A stretch of 64,000 nucleotides of DNA from Xanthoparmelia taractica. Lineage: Eukaryota; Ascomycota; Lecanoromycetes; Lecanorales; Parmeliaceae. The stretch covers positions 1-64,000 of the forward strand of contig MU853193.1 in NCBI GenBank assembly GCA_033085395.1. Reading direction: 5' to 3'. This document shows positions 38,637 through 50,350 of the stretch, piece by piece; the stretch's first letter is position 1, and each line of letters opens with the position of its first letter. The translations under genes and the position numbers were made by a program. The notes beneath the pieces were generated by a model. It searched no databases. It saw only the letters and a program-made list of their open reading frames with translations, and was not told the origin of the DNA.

Positions 38637-40070
38637 GATAATTATATAGAATAAAAAGAAAGAAAATTGGCGATCGACTATTCTCAACTGCGTATTTAAT
38701 TATCTATAACTTATATACAAAAGCAATAATATCGCTCTTTTCTTAAAAGGCGAAGTATAATTTCGATACCTAATAAGCGAGATATCTTTATAACTTCTCA
38801 CGTAGCTTTAGAGAAAAGAGTAAGTTCTTTTTTAGAATATCGCAAATACTTTATTTTAGATAGATTAATTTAATATATTATATAGTTATATTAGATAATA
38901 TCGAAGATATAAGAAAGCTAACGGCGAATCACCTCGAATAGATCACTCTTAATCTTTGCTATCTTTATAAGATTATTATTTTAACTATTTCACTCTATTC
39001 TTTAATCTATTATATAAATATTATTTATAAGAAAAAAAATCGCGATATTATCGATTACGTTAGTTCTAAGAAGTCGACTAACGAATACGATTATAATAAT
39101 TTAACCTAGCTTTAAGGAATTTATAAGAGAAAGATTACTTATCGACTATAGAGTAATTATTCTTTAGAGATAGAAGCTAACGCCCGCGTAGTCTTAAGTA
39201 TTTTATATTATACGTCTAGAATAAAAAATATAGCGAGTCTTCGAGTTCTTTTACTAATTCGATCTTATAGCGCTTATTCGAATTAACTTAGATAGAGATT
39301 AAGATAAAGCACTCTTAAAGCTTAAGAAAAGAATTATTAACCGAGATTATTAAGCTTTAGAAACGCAGTATTAATAGTAAAACGTAGCCCTATATTTCTT
39401 ACTTTAGATAATAGTGTTTTATTAATAAGTAGAAAGATTATATAGCGGAAAAGCCTTTAAGTCTTTCGTTTATTGATATTTATATAATAGAAAAATATTT
39501 TACCCTTATCGATATAGAAGGGTTTATCTCTCACTCCGTTAGTCTATAGGGCTAAAGCTTTAGTATTTTTTTAATATATCTAATTAATTACTTAATTACG
39601 CTATCTTATTAAGAATAACTCTAAATTCTTTAACTTAGACTAATTCTAACGACTAATTATCTAATCTATTTAAAATCGCGTAAGAAGATTATATATAATT
39701 AGCTTTAAAGATTTATAAGTATCGAGAAAAGTCAATTAGTTTACGAAAAATTGCTAGAATATATAAGGTTTTTAACTTTATACTATAAAGTTGACTTAAG
39801 AAAATAATCTTAAAGAAGAAGAATTGTAAATAACGTTAGCGACTTAATAATTAGAAGGAGATAGTAATAATTAATTGAATTTTACGTCTATAGCGCTGAG
39901 AATAGTCGACACGAGTGAATTAAGTATAAGAAATAGCTAAGGAACTACTAGATAAGAAGAACGATAGAGCGCTCTTTAAAGTTAACTAAATTTAAAAATT
40001 CCTAGATCATTACGATTAGCTTAAAATAGTATTTATTTCTCCGCTTAATAAGAAAAGTGTTATAATCTAA
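38637..40070. other. RIP-degraded DNA, no gene recognised
   Basis: AT-rich sequence up to the left duplication of the chromovirus. The duplication GATCG is at 40,071-40,075. Confidence 0.5.
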
Positions 40071-40075
40071 GATCG

Positions 40076-40227
40076 TGTCACGGTTTTCCTATATGCCAAG
40101 GGAAGATCGGGGAAGGATAGGGCAGGCTGGGCTAAATTTGTATTAGTTTCCCCAGTAGATCTCCGTCACTGCGGCCCTTAGAATTTAATAACTTTTTAAT
40201 TATTAATCTTAGACCTTTCCCATGATA
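40076..40227 (+). repeat. 5' LTR, 152 bp
   Basis: Starts TGTCACGG, ends CATGATA, preceded by GATCG. It matches the 3' LTR over its full length. Differences seen are transitions, with its 3' half more AT-rich than the partner. Confidence 0.9.
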
Positions 40228-42449
40228 ATATAATAACAACGCTTAATTTCGATATTAACTGACTGTCGAATCGTTTAGAAGAAGTCCTTCATTAATATAT
40301 CTCACTTATCGTCATCGAATTTATCAAATAAGTAAGTTATTAGATTAGCAAGATCTTATTAGCTTTCTTTACTCTTTGCTCTTTGTTAATTAGTCTCACA
40401 AATTAACGCTAACTACTTTAGTAGATAGATAAGTACTCTACCTCGCATTTGATATTCAGGAATTTATTATCATTGGCCACAAATACGCTAATTTGATATC
40501 TAACGATATTAAGAAGATTTATAAGCATCTCACGTCCAACACTCTCAGGCCTATTAAGTTGATATCTACTATTAATTTTACTACTAATTCATCAAGAACA
40601 ACTACTTATTTCTTTATTCAAGACCGTTGACCATCTAACTAAGTCGTTAATAAACCTACTTTTCGTAAATCTATCCGACGTTTTAAGTAAGTCACTCAGT
40701 CTCTTAAAAACTTACTCTTTAATTCTTCTTCTACTAAAAATACACCTAATCGATTATTAACTAATAATAATTCTACTAATATTAATAACAATTCTATTAA
40801 TAATAATCGTGATTCTTTATTAGATAAGTCGTCTTCTTTATCACCGCCTTTACTAAAAAATTATAAGAAGTCAACGACTACGAACACTACTATCGATAAT
40901 TCGAACTCTTTTTATTATAGGTTATCAAGTCAAACTACATCGAAGATAACTATCAATTTCACAGCTTAATAACTATAAGATATAATTAACAATACTATTA
41001 ACTCCGCCGTTACAAATATTATCAATAATCTATAATTATCTACTAGATTAAGGGGAGAATAAGGCCCGCCTAAAGAGCCCGGACCTATTACTATAAGTGT
41101 AATTGCAATAAATTCTAATAGTAAATGAAATGCTACAAAATTAAGCTATTTCGATTCTTTTTTAAATAAGTCTTACGAAGAAAGTGAGATTATAACTATT
41201 AAAAAGAACGTGTATTATCGCAATATAATTCTATTTATTAAAAGAATTCATAATTTAATAGCTATAAAAGAAGAAGCTATAGTTCGTATTAATATAAATA
41301 CTTATTTTCGTAATTCTACACTTGCTTAATATACTTTAAAGCTATTAAATCTAGAGCGGAGAGATCTTCGTGTAGAAGGTAGTGAAGTGAAAGAATAGTA
41401 TAGAGCTCTCTTTATAAGATTCAAGAAGTTACCGAGAATAACACTCTCAAATCTAATTATAGAGAAGTATACGTTAATAGATACTTATTCTCGACGAGAG
41501 CCTACTAGCTATATATAAGTAATAGTAAGATATATAAAATTAGTTAATATTAATGGCATTCAAAATTAGTTGACATTTATCTATCAAGGAATCGTATCAG
41601 AGCTACGAGTCTTTATCGACCTATTAAATTCAGCTACTATTATTGCAAGCTTTATTCAAATACTTAATATAAAGAAAGTAGCTTAATTTAAGCTATATAC
41701 TCGTCAATAGTAATATTAGACTTTCGTTTAAAGATCTTAGCAATAGCATTATAATTAGTCAAATTAGTAGAATTAATAGCGTGAGAATATCTATCGAAAT
41801 GCGCTAAGAAATATATTTCAATAAAGCTTCTTATCAACTTCAATTTATCAAGATTAATAGAATTCTTAGTCATTTAAATAGTAGCAATAATATAAGTAGT
41901 CGTACCGCCAGCAACCACCATTTCAATCTTCTAACTCCTATAATTAGAATACTTACCGCCCTCAGCAATACGGCTATCAATCAAATCCTCGCTACGATTC
42001 ACGACCATAGCAAGGCTCGAATCAAAGGCCTTTCGTATAAGTTAAAGAATAGCAAAACACGTTAGATTTAACGAATCGACTATCACAAACAGTAGATCGA
42101 AAATTCGAAAGCCCAAACAATCTCGAAAATCGTTAATAATTTCAGTAGAATTTTAGATCTAAGGCTATTATTTATCAAGTAGAAGCGACTAAAAATAAGC
42201 AAGAGAATCCAGGCCAAGCGAAAGAAAATACGCTTCAATAGAATACTAAAATTAATAACTATCAAGATTAGCAATTAGATCATGATTTTAATAAGTTGAA
42301 TAATTAATATCATAATAATTCTTTTGCGAGATACGTAGGTATTCAAACGTACTATAGGAATTATAATTTGACTTTCTCCTCTAAGTCGAAATTATATAAG
42401 TATTTACAAGCTAAATACTATTCTAAATCACTTAAATCGCCGACAAATA

Positions 42450-42970
42450 TATAAACGAATATCGATACTTTTATTATGGAAATTATTTAATTAGACTTCA
42501 AGGATAGAGCTAGATTAGGCACTGATTTTAGCTTTCGTGACTGGAATTACGCTTATATTTTACTACGATTTATATCGAATATAATTAAGGATAAGAAAGA
42601 ATATGCTAATTTAGGAACTAGTATAATATTAATCGATAAGTAATAACTTTTATCTCTTCTTTCTAATATGGAAATTAAAAAGATATTATCTTATTTGCGT
42701 GTTAAAGGACTTAATTCTACAATATATAACACTAATAAATATATACTTATTTCTATATATCTCTTAGATCTTAAGAAGAATAATAATAAAACTCTTACTT
42801 ATATTACGAGAGAGATTTATCTGATTAATAATTTAAAGGTAAATCTATTAATGGAGAATAATATTATAAGACCGAAGAAGATTATGCTTAATATGAGCAA
42901 AAACGAAGTATATATTAATAGTTATAATATTATTATTAAAATTATAACTTACAATGTCGATTAGTATATA
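42450..42970 (+). pseudogene. Aspartic protease region of the chromovirus
   Basis: The plus strand has an open run around 42,668-42,964. It contains YLRVKGLNSTIYNTNKYI and TREIYLINNLKVNLLMEN, which match the protease-like segment between gag and reverse transcriptase of fungal Gypsy elements. The active-site Asp-Thr/Ser-Gly is not clear. The apparent ATG frame is a surviving piece of the polyprotein, not a separate gene. Confidence 0.6.
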
Positions 42971-45900
42971 AAACGATTAATTTAAGCATAAAAGGTACTT
43001 ACTATTGCATCGAGAGCTTAGCAAATTCTATCTATTATTATATTCAAGAATCTATCTAATAGGGACTTTATTTTCGAACCAGCAAAGCAGTATAATTTAA
43101 TTATTACTTATATGGTTGATGCTAATATTGCCGGTGTGATAGTCAAAAATAAGACTAATTATACTATACAAATTCTCAAGAAATTACACCTAAAAATACT
43201 ACAAGAAGTCGACTACGAAAACGTTTTCTTTATTAATGTAGAAATGCCTTTAAAATTATCTAATTGAGTGAAGAAAGTAGCTACTTTCGTCGCTATTATA
43301 ATAATAAGTTTAGCTAATAATTTCTCGTCTTTAATTAATTATATTTCGATTAATATCTCTATATAAATTATAAAATTAAAGCTTTCTAATGATATAATAA
43401 TCTATAAAAATAAGTTGAAAAGATAGCAATTAACTAACTTAGTTAATAAATTTTCGTCTCTTTAAAAGAAAAAAGATTTTATTAAAGTGCTATAGAATAA
43501 ATAAATAAAGCTTTCTCTACGAGATAATTAATAGTCGAGACTATTTAGTAATAAGAGAGCGAAAGTCTATTCTCTTAATTTGACAGATAAGGTAATAATT
43601 AATAAAATCTTTAATGCTCTATAATAGCAAGGCCGACTAAAGTATATTAAGCAGTTAACTTCGTTTAGCTATTCTATCTTCGTTATTTAGAAAACTCTAT
43701 TAAATAATAAAAGAAAGAATAGAGTAATAATTAATATTCATAGGCTAAATAATCTTATTATACCAGACGTCTATCCCGTGTCTCTTTAATCTAATATTAT
43801 CTCGAAGCTACTTAATTACACTTATCTAATAATGCTAAATATAGTATTATTCTTCTATTAATAACTTATATATCTCGACTATCGATATATACTTATAATA
43901 GTCACTCACCGCGAATAAGAAATATTTAACGTTTTAATTATAAGCTATATAAACTTAATTGTCTATATATAAAGAAGAATTAATTATATTCTAAGAGCTC
44001 TTAAAGACTTCGCTTAGGCCTATATTAATAATATTATTATTGAATTTAATAGCTTCTTTAAGCACCTCTATTACTTAAGAAGACTTTTTTAACTATTAAT
44101 TAAGTATAATATCTTAATCGTATCTAAAAAGATCTTTTTAAGATACTTAAATATTAATCTACTTAATCGATATATTAATTCTTTAAGAATAACTACTATA
44201 GATAATAAGCTTAAAGCGATTATTAAGCTAAATTACCCCGTAACTCTTAAAGACTTAGAGTATTATCTCGGTTTAATAGGCTATCTTCGTAGCTCGATCT
44301 ATTACTATACATAGCTTATAGCACCTCTATAGACTCTTAAGATAAGACTTTTAAAAGAAGCTTCGTCGAAAAGCAATTCTCGTCGTGTCTATTCTTTACG
44401 CTTTAAATTATTATTATTAATTAAGCTAGAATAAGCAAGTTTTAATAGTCTATAAGTAGTATTATCTTAATCTTTTATGCTTATTTATTATAATTTCAAT
44501 AGATTAATTTGAGTGAATTTAAATGCTTCAAAAGAATTTGGTTTTAAAGTATAGGTTTTTTATATTAAGGATAAAGAATTTAATTTAAATTTAAGCTTAA
44601 ACTTAAGCTTAAAATAACCTCCCCGCACGATAATTTAAATAATTATATATCTGTCTCGAGGATTAACTTAGGCTAAGAAAAACTATTAATTAATAGAGCT
44701 AGAAGTAGTAGGCTTCGTCTAAGTGCTCAAGAAAATAAGGTATCTAATAAACTCTTCGAAGTATATTACTATTATTCAAATAGATTATTCTATTATCCTA
44801 AACATTATGAGATAATTATCGATTACCTCAATAAATTTCATTATAAGAATAAACGTTTATCTTATTAGAGCTTCTTAATTTCTTAGATAATTCCGCCTTA
44901 ATATTCGATATAAGCCTGGAAAAGAACATATCGTCCTAGATATACTTTCAAGACTTGCGAGTGCTAATAATAATAATATATTCCTTTTTAATGAGTATAA
45001 TAAGCTAGACGCTCTCTTTATCACTACACTTATAAAGATAAGTTCTACGTTTCTTAAAGGCCTCGAAGACGACTATAGAATAGATCTATTTTACGTTAGA
45101 ATCTCTACTTTAATAGCTAAGAACGAGAATATTAACGAAGACGTTATTAATCTTTCTTTCGTTTGTAGTAGATATATAGAAGATATTACGTAGAAGTATT
45201 AAAATCTTTTCTTTTATATTAGCAAGCTTATCGGCGTATAGCGCCTTTATATATTTTAAAGCATAATTAAAATTATTCTTGAAATAGCTTATGGAGATAA
45301 TTATTTGGGATTTGAGAGATCTTATAAAAGGATTTCGAATACGTAGTATATTTATAAGTTGATTAAGTATCTCCGGCAGTATATTAGATTTTGCCCTCAA
45401 TACCTTATTCTTTAAATACGCCGGTATCGTTCTTATAACTTCTTGTAGTCAATCGAGTCCCCGTTAGTATTATTTTATATACTTACTTTGAATTTTATTC
45501 TAACACTCTTAAGATTAGTAAAAAAAGAATTTAATACTATTTTTTCTATAATAGATAAGTTTATAAAGAAGGTAACTTTCGTGTCTAATAAAAAGAACTA
45601 CTTCGTCGCTTAATAAGCTACTACATTACTTAATAGACTTGATATCATGAATTAAGAAATCTTAAAGATTTTACTTATGAATCGTGATAGAAAGTTTCTT
45701 TTTAAGCTTTGATCGAAGCTCTTTAAGAAGCTCGGAGTAAACTTGCTTTATTTAATTATCTATTATTCTCAGACGAATAAAAATAGCGAAAGAACTAATT
45801 AAATAGCGAAAATAGTACTACGATTCTATCTATATATTATGTAGAATCTCGCTCTTTAATCGTTAGTTCTTTCGCGAATATAGGCTTTACTTAATAACTC

Positions 45901-46389
45901 GATCTTAATTACGATTAATAAAACTCTTAACGAATTAACTTACGGATTTTAATTTAATAGATCACTTGATCTATTTAGAGAAGTTACTATATCTCTATTA
46001 TAGTCTATCGTTACTCGTATTTAGATAGCTAACGTTATTTTATTTGCTCAGATAAATCAAAAATATCACTATAATAGAAAGCATTAATTAATGTTTCTTA
46101 AGTAGGGCGATTAAGCTTATTTACGACTGCATAAAGACTATTTCATTTCTATTACTACTATTATTATTATTAAGCTATCTTAGCAATATATCGATTTATT
46201 CGAAATACTATAGAAAATTGACAAATAAGTCTATAAGTTAGCTATCCTAGAGTATTGAAATATATATCCGATCTTTAATATTGCTTAACTAGAGTCTACC
46301 CCTACTTCTAACTCTAACTCGTATGATTATTCTATCTCTAATTAGTCAAATAGTGTGTATATAAAAGAGAATACTAATAAGTATAAGTC

Positions 46390-46540
46390 CTGGGAAGTAA
46401 AGCGAATTCTTAATAAGTAAGTTATTCGAAAAGGTAGAGGCTATGTTATATAGTATCTCATTAGATAATTAAGATACGGGCCTAAATATAATCAATGATA
46501 TAACGCTAGAGATCTTATTAACTTCGATGACTTAGTATAA
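46390..46540 (+). pseudogene. Chromodomain at the polyprotein C-terminus
   Basis: Reads SWEVKRILNK, then VIRKGRGYVI, YLIR-LRYGPKYNQ and NARDL. This fits the chromodomain pattern E-V-E-x-I-L...YLVKW-G-P-x-x-x-W with Trp codons now stops. Chromodomains steer integration towards heterochromatin, consistent with the AT-rich location. Confidence 0.75.
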
Positions 46541-46805
46541 TAGTATAAGGATACAATGGCTACTGCTAATGTTATCTAATATTACGTTACATCTACTTAT
46601 CTTATAGCTATATTCAAACGACTTAACGAGTATTATTAATCGAGAATTACTTTTCTCTACTCGATAGCGTTTATATAATTATTAGAGAGAGATATTAATC
46701 AATAATTGTTATTGTTATGATATTCTAACTACTTCTACATTATATACTTTTAGCGATATCTAAGCAAGCGAGGTCGCTTATTTTTTCTTTATTGTTGTGA
46801 GATAT

Positions 46806-46957
46806 TATCACGGTTTTCCTGTATGCCAAGAGAAGATCGGGGAAGGATCGGGTAGGCTAGGCCAAATTTGTATTAGTTTCCCCAGCAGATCTCCGCCACT
46901 GCGGCCCTTAGAATTCAATAACTTTTCAACCATCAATCCCAGACCTTTCCCATGACA
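46806..46957 (+). repeat. 3' LTR, 152 bp
   Basis: Starts TATCACGG (first G mutated to A), ends CATGACA, followed by GATCG. It is less mutated than most of the internal region. Confidence 0.9.
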
Positions 46958-46962
46958 GATCG

Positions 46963-48110
46963 TTAAATATCTAATTAATAATTCGCTCTATTTTTAAGCG
47001 TTAAGACTAAGTACTTAGTTAACGAAACGAATATCTAAAATATAAATAAGAAGGGCTTAATGTAAGAAATTATTAAGAAAGAGAAAATTGTAATTAGTAA
47101 GCATTAGAAGAAGATATATATAACGCAATCTAATAATTATAACTAGGTCTCACTTATCGAATATATATCTATAAATAAAAGAATTTTAAAGTTATAGATT
47201 ATCTTTAAAGAAGAGTAACAAATAAAGACCTGAAATAAAGTTATAACGAATAAATATATCGCACTTAGCGAGAATAATTAGATCGAAAACGAAATAGACC
47301 TTTAATAACTATAGTAGATCTTTTATCTCGAAATAGCTACGAAATTAAATCGATAACGAATATTATTAATTAATAAACACGCTTCTTATTTCTCTACTAT
47401 CGCTATCGAGTTCTACGTTTAACAAAAAAGTATTCTTCTATATCTATCTTCTTATATAACGTATCTATTATAATCGCTTAACGTAGATATCTTTATATTC
47501 CTAGACTATATCTATATTATTCTTCATAGTTATCTATCACTATAGTCGAAGCTAGATATATATTATAGCTAGCGAAATGCGTGTATTACATTAAGATTAA
47601 GAACGTATAATTATTAGTAAATCTCGCTACCGAGTTGAGGTTCCCCGCTAACAAGTTTCATCTTAGTTAAACCCTATATCGTATAATCTTACTACTACGT
47701 TAATACACGTGTTAAAGCTACTTATACGTGTTATAACTACTACGTATAATGTAGTCGCGATATAGTGATTTTATAACATTTTAGAAAATTATTAAAAAAA
47801 AAAAAGATTTTCTAAAAGCCTATTAAAAATTATATTAGCAATTACAATAATATTATAGTATTAGTCAAATATTAATAATAAGATATAATTTAAATAATAC
47901 TCTTAAGAGTAGTTACTTTTATCTATCTTATTTAGATTAATAGCATATATCGCACGTATAATTAATTATTATTATTATTGTTATAAATACTATAATTTTA
48001 GAGTAGATTTAAACTTATAATTAAATTATAATAATAGTAGAATTTCTTTAATTAGGCTAAAGGGCCTTAAATAGAAGTCACGTATTACTTAGATAAAGCA
48101 AAAATAATCA
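46963..48110. other. RIP-degraded DNA up to the isochore boundary
   Basis: AT-rich sequence with no recognised feature, including a poly-A run near 47,795-47,805. Base composition changes abruptly to normal at about 48,110. Confidence 0.6.
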
Positions 48111-48390
48111 AAAAATGCCTACTGCGCAGCGCATCCAGCCCTATGAACATGAACCCTGAACTAGCGCGGCCGAAGGCCGCAGCAACCTTTCTTGTCCCTA
48201 AATATATTTACCAAGTATTCTACAATCTCTTCATTTTCAGTAGTACTAGAGATGTCCATGGCCATCTACGTCACCTGGACTCTGTTCTCTATCATGAATC
48301 TATTCATCTCTCAAGCAGCATATTTCCGTTAGTTACGATTATGACGCTATGCATTTTTCTCAATGAGGAACTGTTGATGCTTCCTCATGA
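48111..48390. other. Normal-GC stretch without clear gene
   Basis: Normal base composition. A plus-strand open stretch at 48,143-48,433 starts with ATG but has no recognisable domain and overlaps the pseudogene's start in another frame. It may be upstream remains of that gene. Confidence 0.35.
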
Positions 48391-49755
48391 TTGGAGGGGT
48401 TCAAGCTCTGGGCAGTCTATACCGACATCTTGATTCAAGAAGTCGACGAAGATATGTCAGAACCGGTTACCACCCAATACTGCGGATCGGAGACAGCTCA
48501 GTTGGGCATAGACAGTCGACTGAGCAGCTATATTAGCGTCAACAAGGGCAGCAAGAAAGCCGAGAGTGAGAGAAATGGTAACTGGCTGATTCGAATGGAC
48601 GTCAGGATGAACTTGCGTTGCATTGCAGTGTTTAATTCCTGCGAGACTCCGAAGCCATACGTGTTGCTGATGGAGCTCCTGTCGACGATATTATTGCAGA
48701 CCTTGCCACTGTCCGATGATGGAAGGTATGGCAATGCTTCGGCAGTAGAGATGGTCCGGAAAGCCATGCCTCAGGATCTCCCAGAGGCCAGGCACACACC
48801 CTTGAACGGAGCTGTACAGTGTCTTCAGCCACTGTCTCGTGGGCGACGCAAGGGTGACGAGGTCTGCCTAAACTGCTCGACGATGGAAACGCGCCTTTGG
48901 TACTCAGAAACCCCGGTCTGCCGTTCATTGGTTGAATCTGCGCGGCCTGTTATCAGTACAAGAGAGCGAAAGATGGGAAGGACCGTCCGCTGGAGCTGGA
49001 GACGCGACGAGCTGATGTCAAGGCAATGCGGGTACAGCTAGGCGAAAGGCCTACTACTGGTGCCCGTTGTCCCGGATGTGGCATGGTCTCTAGTGCACCA
49101 AGATGGCGTTTGCCGAAAGGGTCCCATGCCTCTGAACCTGGAAGACAGCGATGGGAGTGTTACCGTTGCGCTTTCAAGCCAGCTGCTAATCTTCCGGTTT
49201 GGGATGAAGGCACCGTCGACGAGAAGGCCTGGCAAAACTTGCTGCGGGCGGCCGAGAAGGCGGCCAAGAAGGTAGCCGAGCAACAGTCGCCGGGACCGTC
49301 TCGTGATGGGCCGCCTGATCAATCGACCCTGTTGGCGGCAATCTGGCAGGAGCTCGCGGAAATCCGGGCAAATCAAGCCATGATCCTCGACTTGTTAGGT
49401 GTATCACAAATATGGTCTGGTCAAGCCCAGACTATCGATTTGTTGAACCTGACACAAACGGCATGTGATCAACTTGATCGTGAAGCAAAAGCTTTCCACC
49501 ACATACATGAATAACATAATGACGCCATCAACACCATTCTCCTCTTCCTTGCGAAGACTTGCGAGTGGACACTCAATGACCGACGCATCAGACTGACAGC
49601 TGAAGCACGTAACACCTTGTGTGACGAGCTCGGCGTTCAATGAGGTGTAGTTGACGGTTGGGTGCTCGAGAACCAACATATTAGAGTGACAACTGAAGCA
49701 CGTTGCACTTTTTACGACGAGCGCAGCAGTCAATGAGATGAAGTTGACGGATGAG
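48391..49755 (+). pseudogene. Broken GATA-like zinc-finger/HSF-type coiled-coil gene
   Basis: Finger 1 begins at 48,865 in frame 1 (CLNCSTMETRLW). It is completed at 48,939 in frame 3 (ICAACYQYKRAKDGKDRP), so one base is missing, probably in the C run at 48,911-48,914. A TGA at 48,933 stands where GATA fingers usually have Arg before the third Cys region. Finger 2 runs 49,068-49,169 (CPGCGMVSSAPRWRLPKG ... CYRC). A helical linker follows, then a coiled coil at 49,329-49,560 (QELAEIRANQ, AKAFHHIHE, DAINTILLFLAK) clearly related to that of HSF1 (QELADIRANQ, AKNFHHMHE, NSINAILTFLA). A TAA at 49,512 replaces the Gln of HSF1. Upstream, 48,391-48,860 is coding-like in places but no N-terminal domain is recognisable. 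A zinc-finger protein with an HSF-type multimerisation region is inferred; alternative splicing is an unlikely rescue given the stop series. Confidence 0.65.
49591..49755 (+). repeat. Two-copy 93-bp tandem repeat in the pseudogene tail
   Basis: Unit 1 starts at 49,591 (GACTGACAGCTGAAGCACG) and unit 2 at 49,684 (GAGTGACAACTGAAGCACG), partial. The period equals 31 codons, so the reading frame is kept. Both encode R-(L/V)-T-(A/T)-EAR and both have CAA TGA at the same place. Confidence 0.75.
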
Positions 49756-50350
49756 TGAGCAGGAAAATACCTCATCATCATTCCCGACCACTTACACAAG
49801 TGGTGTCGGACCCTGGCAGGATTCCACCTTTGCGTGGTGCCAGGGATCAAACTGGGTGGTTATTTGCCCAGTTTGCCAACGGAATCGAACTCCACCAATG
49901 AAGTCGTCTCGACGACCAATATGGCAGAAAGTAGTAGATACCAAATGGACCCTTGACATGGAGCATCTGCCGAGGTCAATGGAGAAGCACCTAGATTCGT
50001 ACCCCAAAGCCTCCTAATCATCATACCGGTCTATATCTCAACTATCATCGCAAGTTCGCTCGTCAATGGCGACCTATCATATTAAGCCAAGGCACAGCTA
50101 GCCCAACCAGCCCAACAGCAACAGAGGAAGAAAACGAGCTGATGTACAAGCATCAGAAAAAGAAGAAGGCCTTGCGCTCGAAGGACCATTTTCGGTACTT
50201 CAGCTGCTATTACAACATCTCCAAAGCCCAAAAAATCACTATGCTACTCTCATCGCCGCATCGAAATCAAAGAGGGTCAAAGGGGTCGGGGAACGGAGAG
50301 AGGGACTTCCTTAGGGATTGGGGGGTTAAAGATTCATGGACAAGGACATG
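49756..50350. other. Pseudogene tail or unassigned remnant
   Basis: Several short open stretches in different plus frames (49,751-50,017; 50,142-50,351) look partly coding, but none has a recognisable domain. They may be the frameshifted end of the zinc-finger gene or another broken gene. Confidence 0.3.

Larger units (their letters stand above)
40076..46957 (+). mobile_element. Complete Ty3/Gypsy chromodomain retrotransposon, RIP-killed
   Basis: 6,882 bp with 152-bp LTRs (40,076-40,227 and 46,806-46,957) and GATCG duplications (40,071-40,075 and 46,958-46,962). The order is gag, protease, reverse transcriptase, RNase H, integrase, chromodomain. The gag core is near 41,250-41,690 (ERRDLRVEGSEVKE). 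The protease region is 42,450-42,970 (YLRVKGLNSTIYNTNKYI, TREIYLINNLKVNLLMEN). The reverse transcriptase lies about 43,650-44,330 (VINIHRLNN, TLKDLEYYLGLIGYLR). Integrase covers about 45,060-46,080 (NRDRKFLFKL, SQTNKNSERTN). The chromodomain is near 46,390-46,540. The catalytic YxDD of the reverse transcriptase is now YINN at 44,021-44,032, with both Asp lost by G-to-A change. With many stops besides, it cannot move. Confidence 0.9.

Noticed and set aside
41688..42274. Apparent antisense gene inside the chromovirus (minus strand)
   Set aside because: A long, fairly clean minus-strand reading exists, but the plus strand of the same stretch carries a Gln/Pro/Asn-rich gag-like reading (such as RQQPPFQSSNSYN) leading into the protease region, so the minus reading is a shadow.
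45110..45400. 96-residue minus-strand frame
   Set aside because: Opposite to the integrase zinc-binding region of the chromovirus, which explains the sequence.
1..48110. Mitochondrial or bacterial origin of the AT-rich block
   Set aside because: Transposon classes, target duplications, transition-only divergence and continuity with nuclear genes all point to nuclear RIP DNA.
48528..48928. Minus-strand frames opposite the zinc-finger pseudogene
   Set aside because: The plus strand carries the zinc-finger motifs; the minus frames have no recognisable content.
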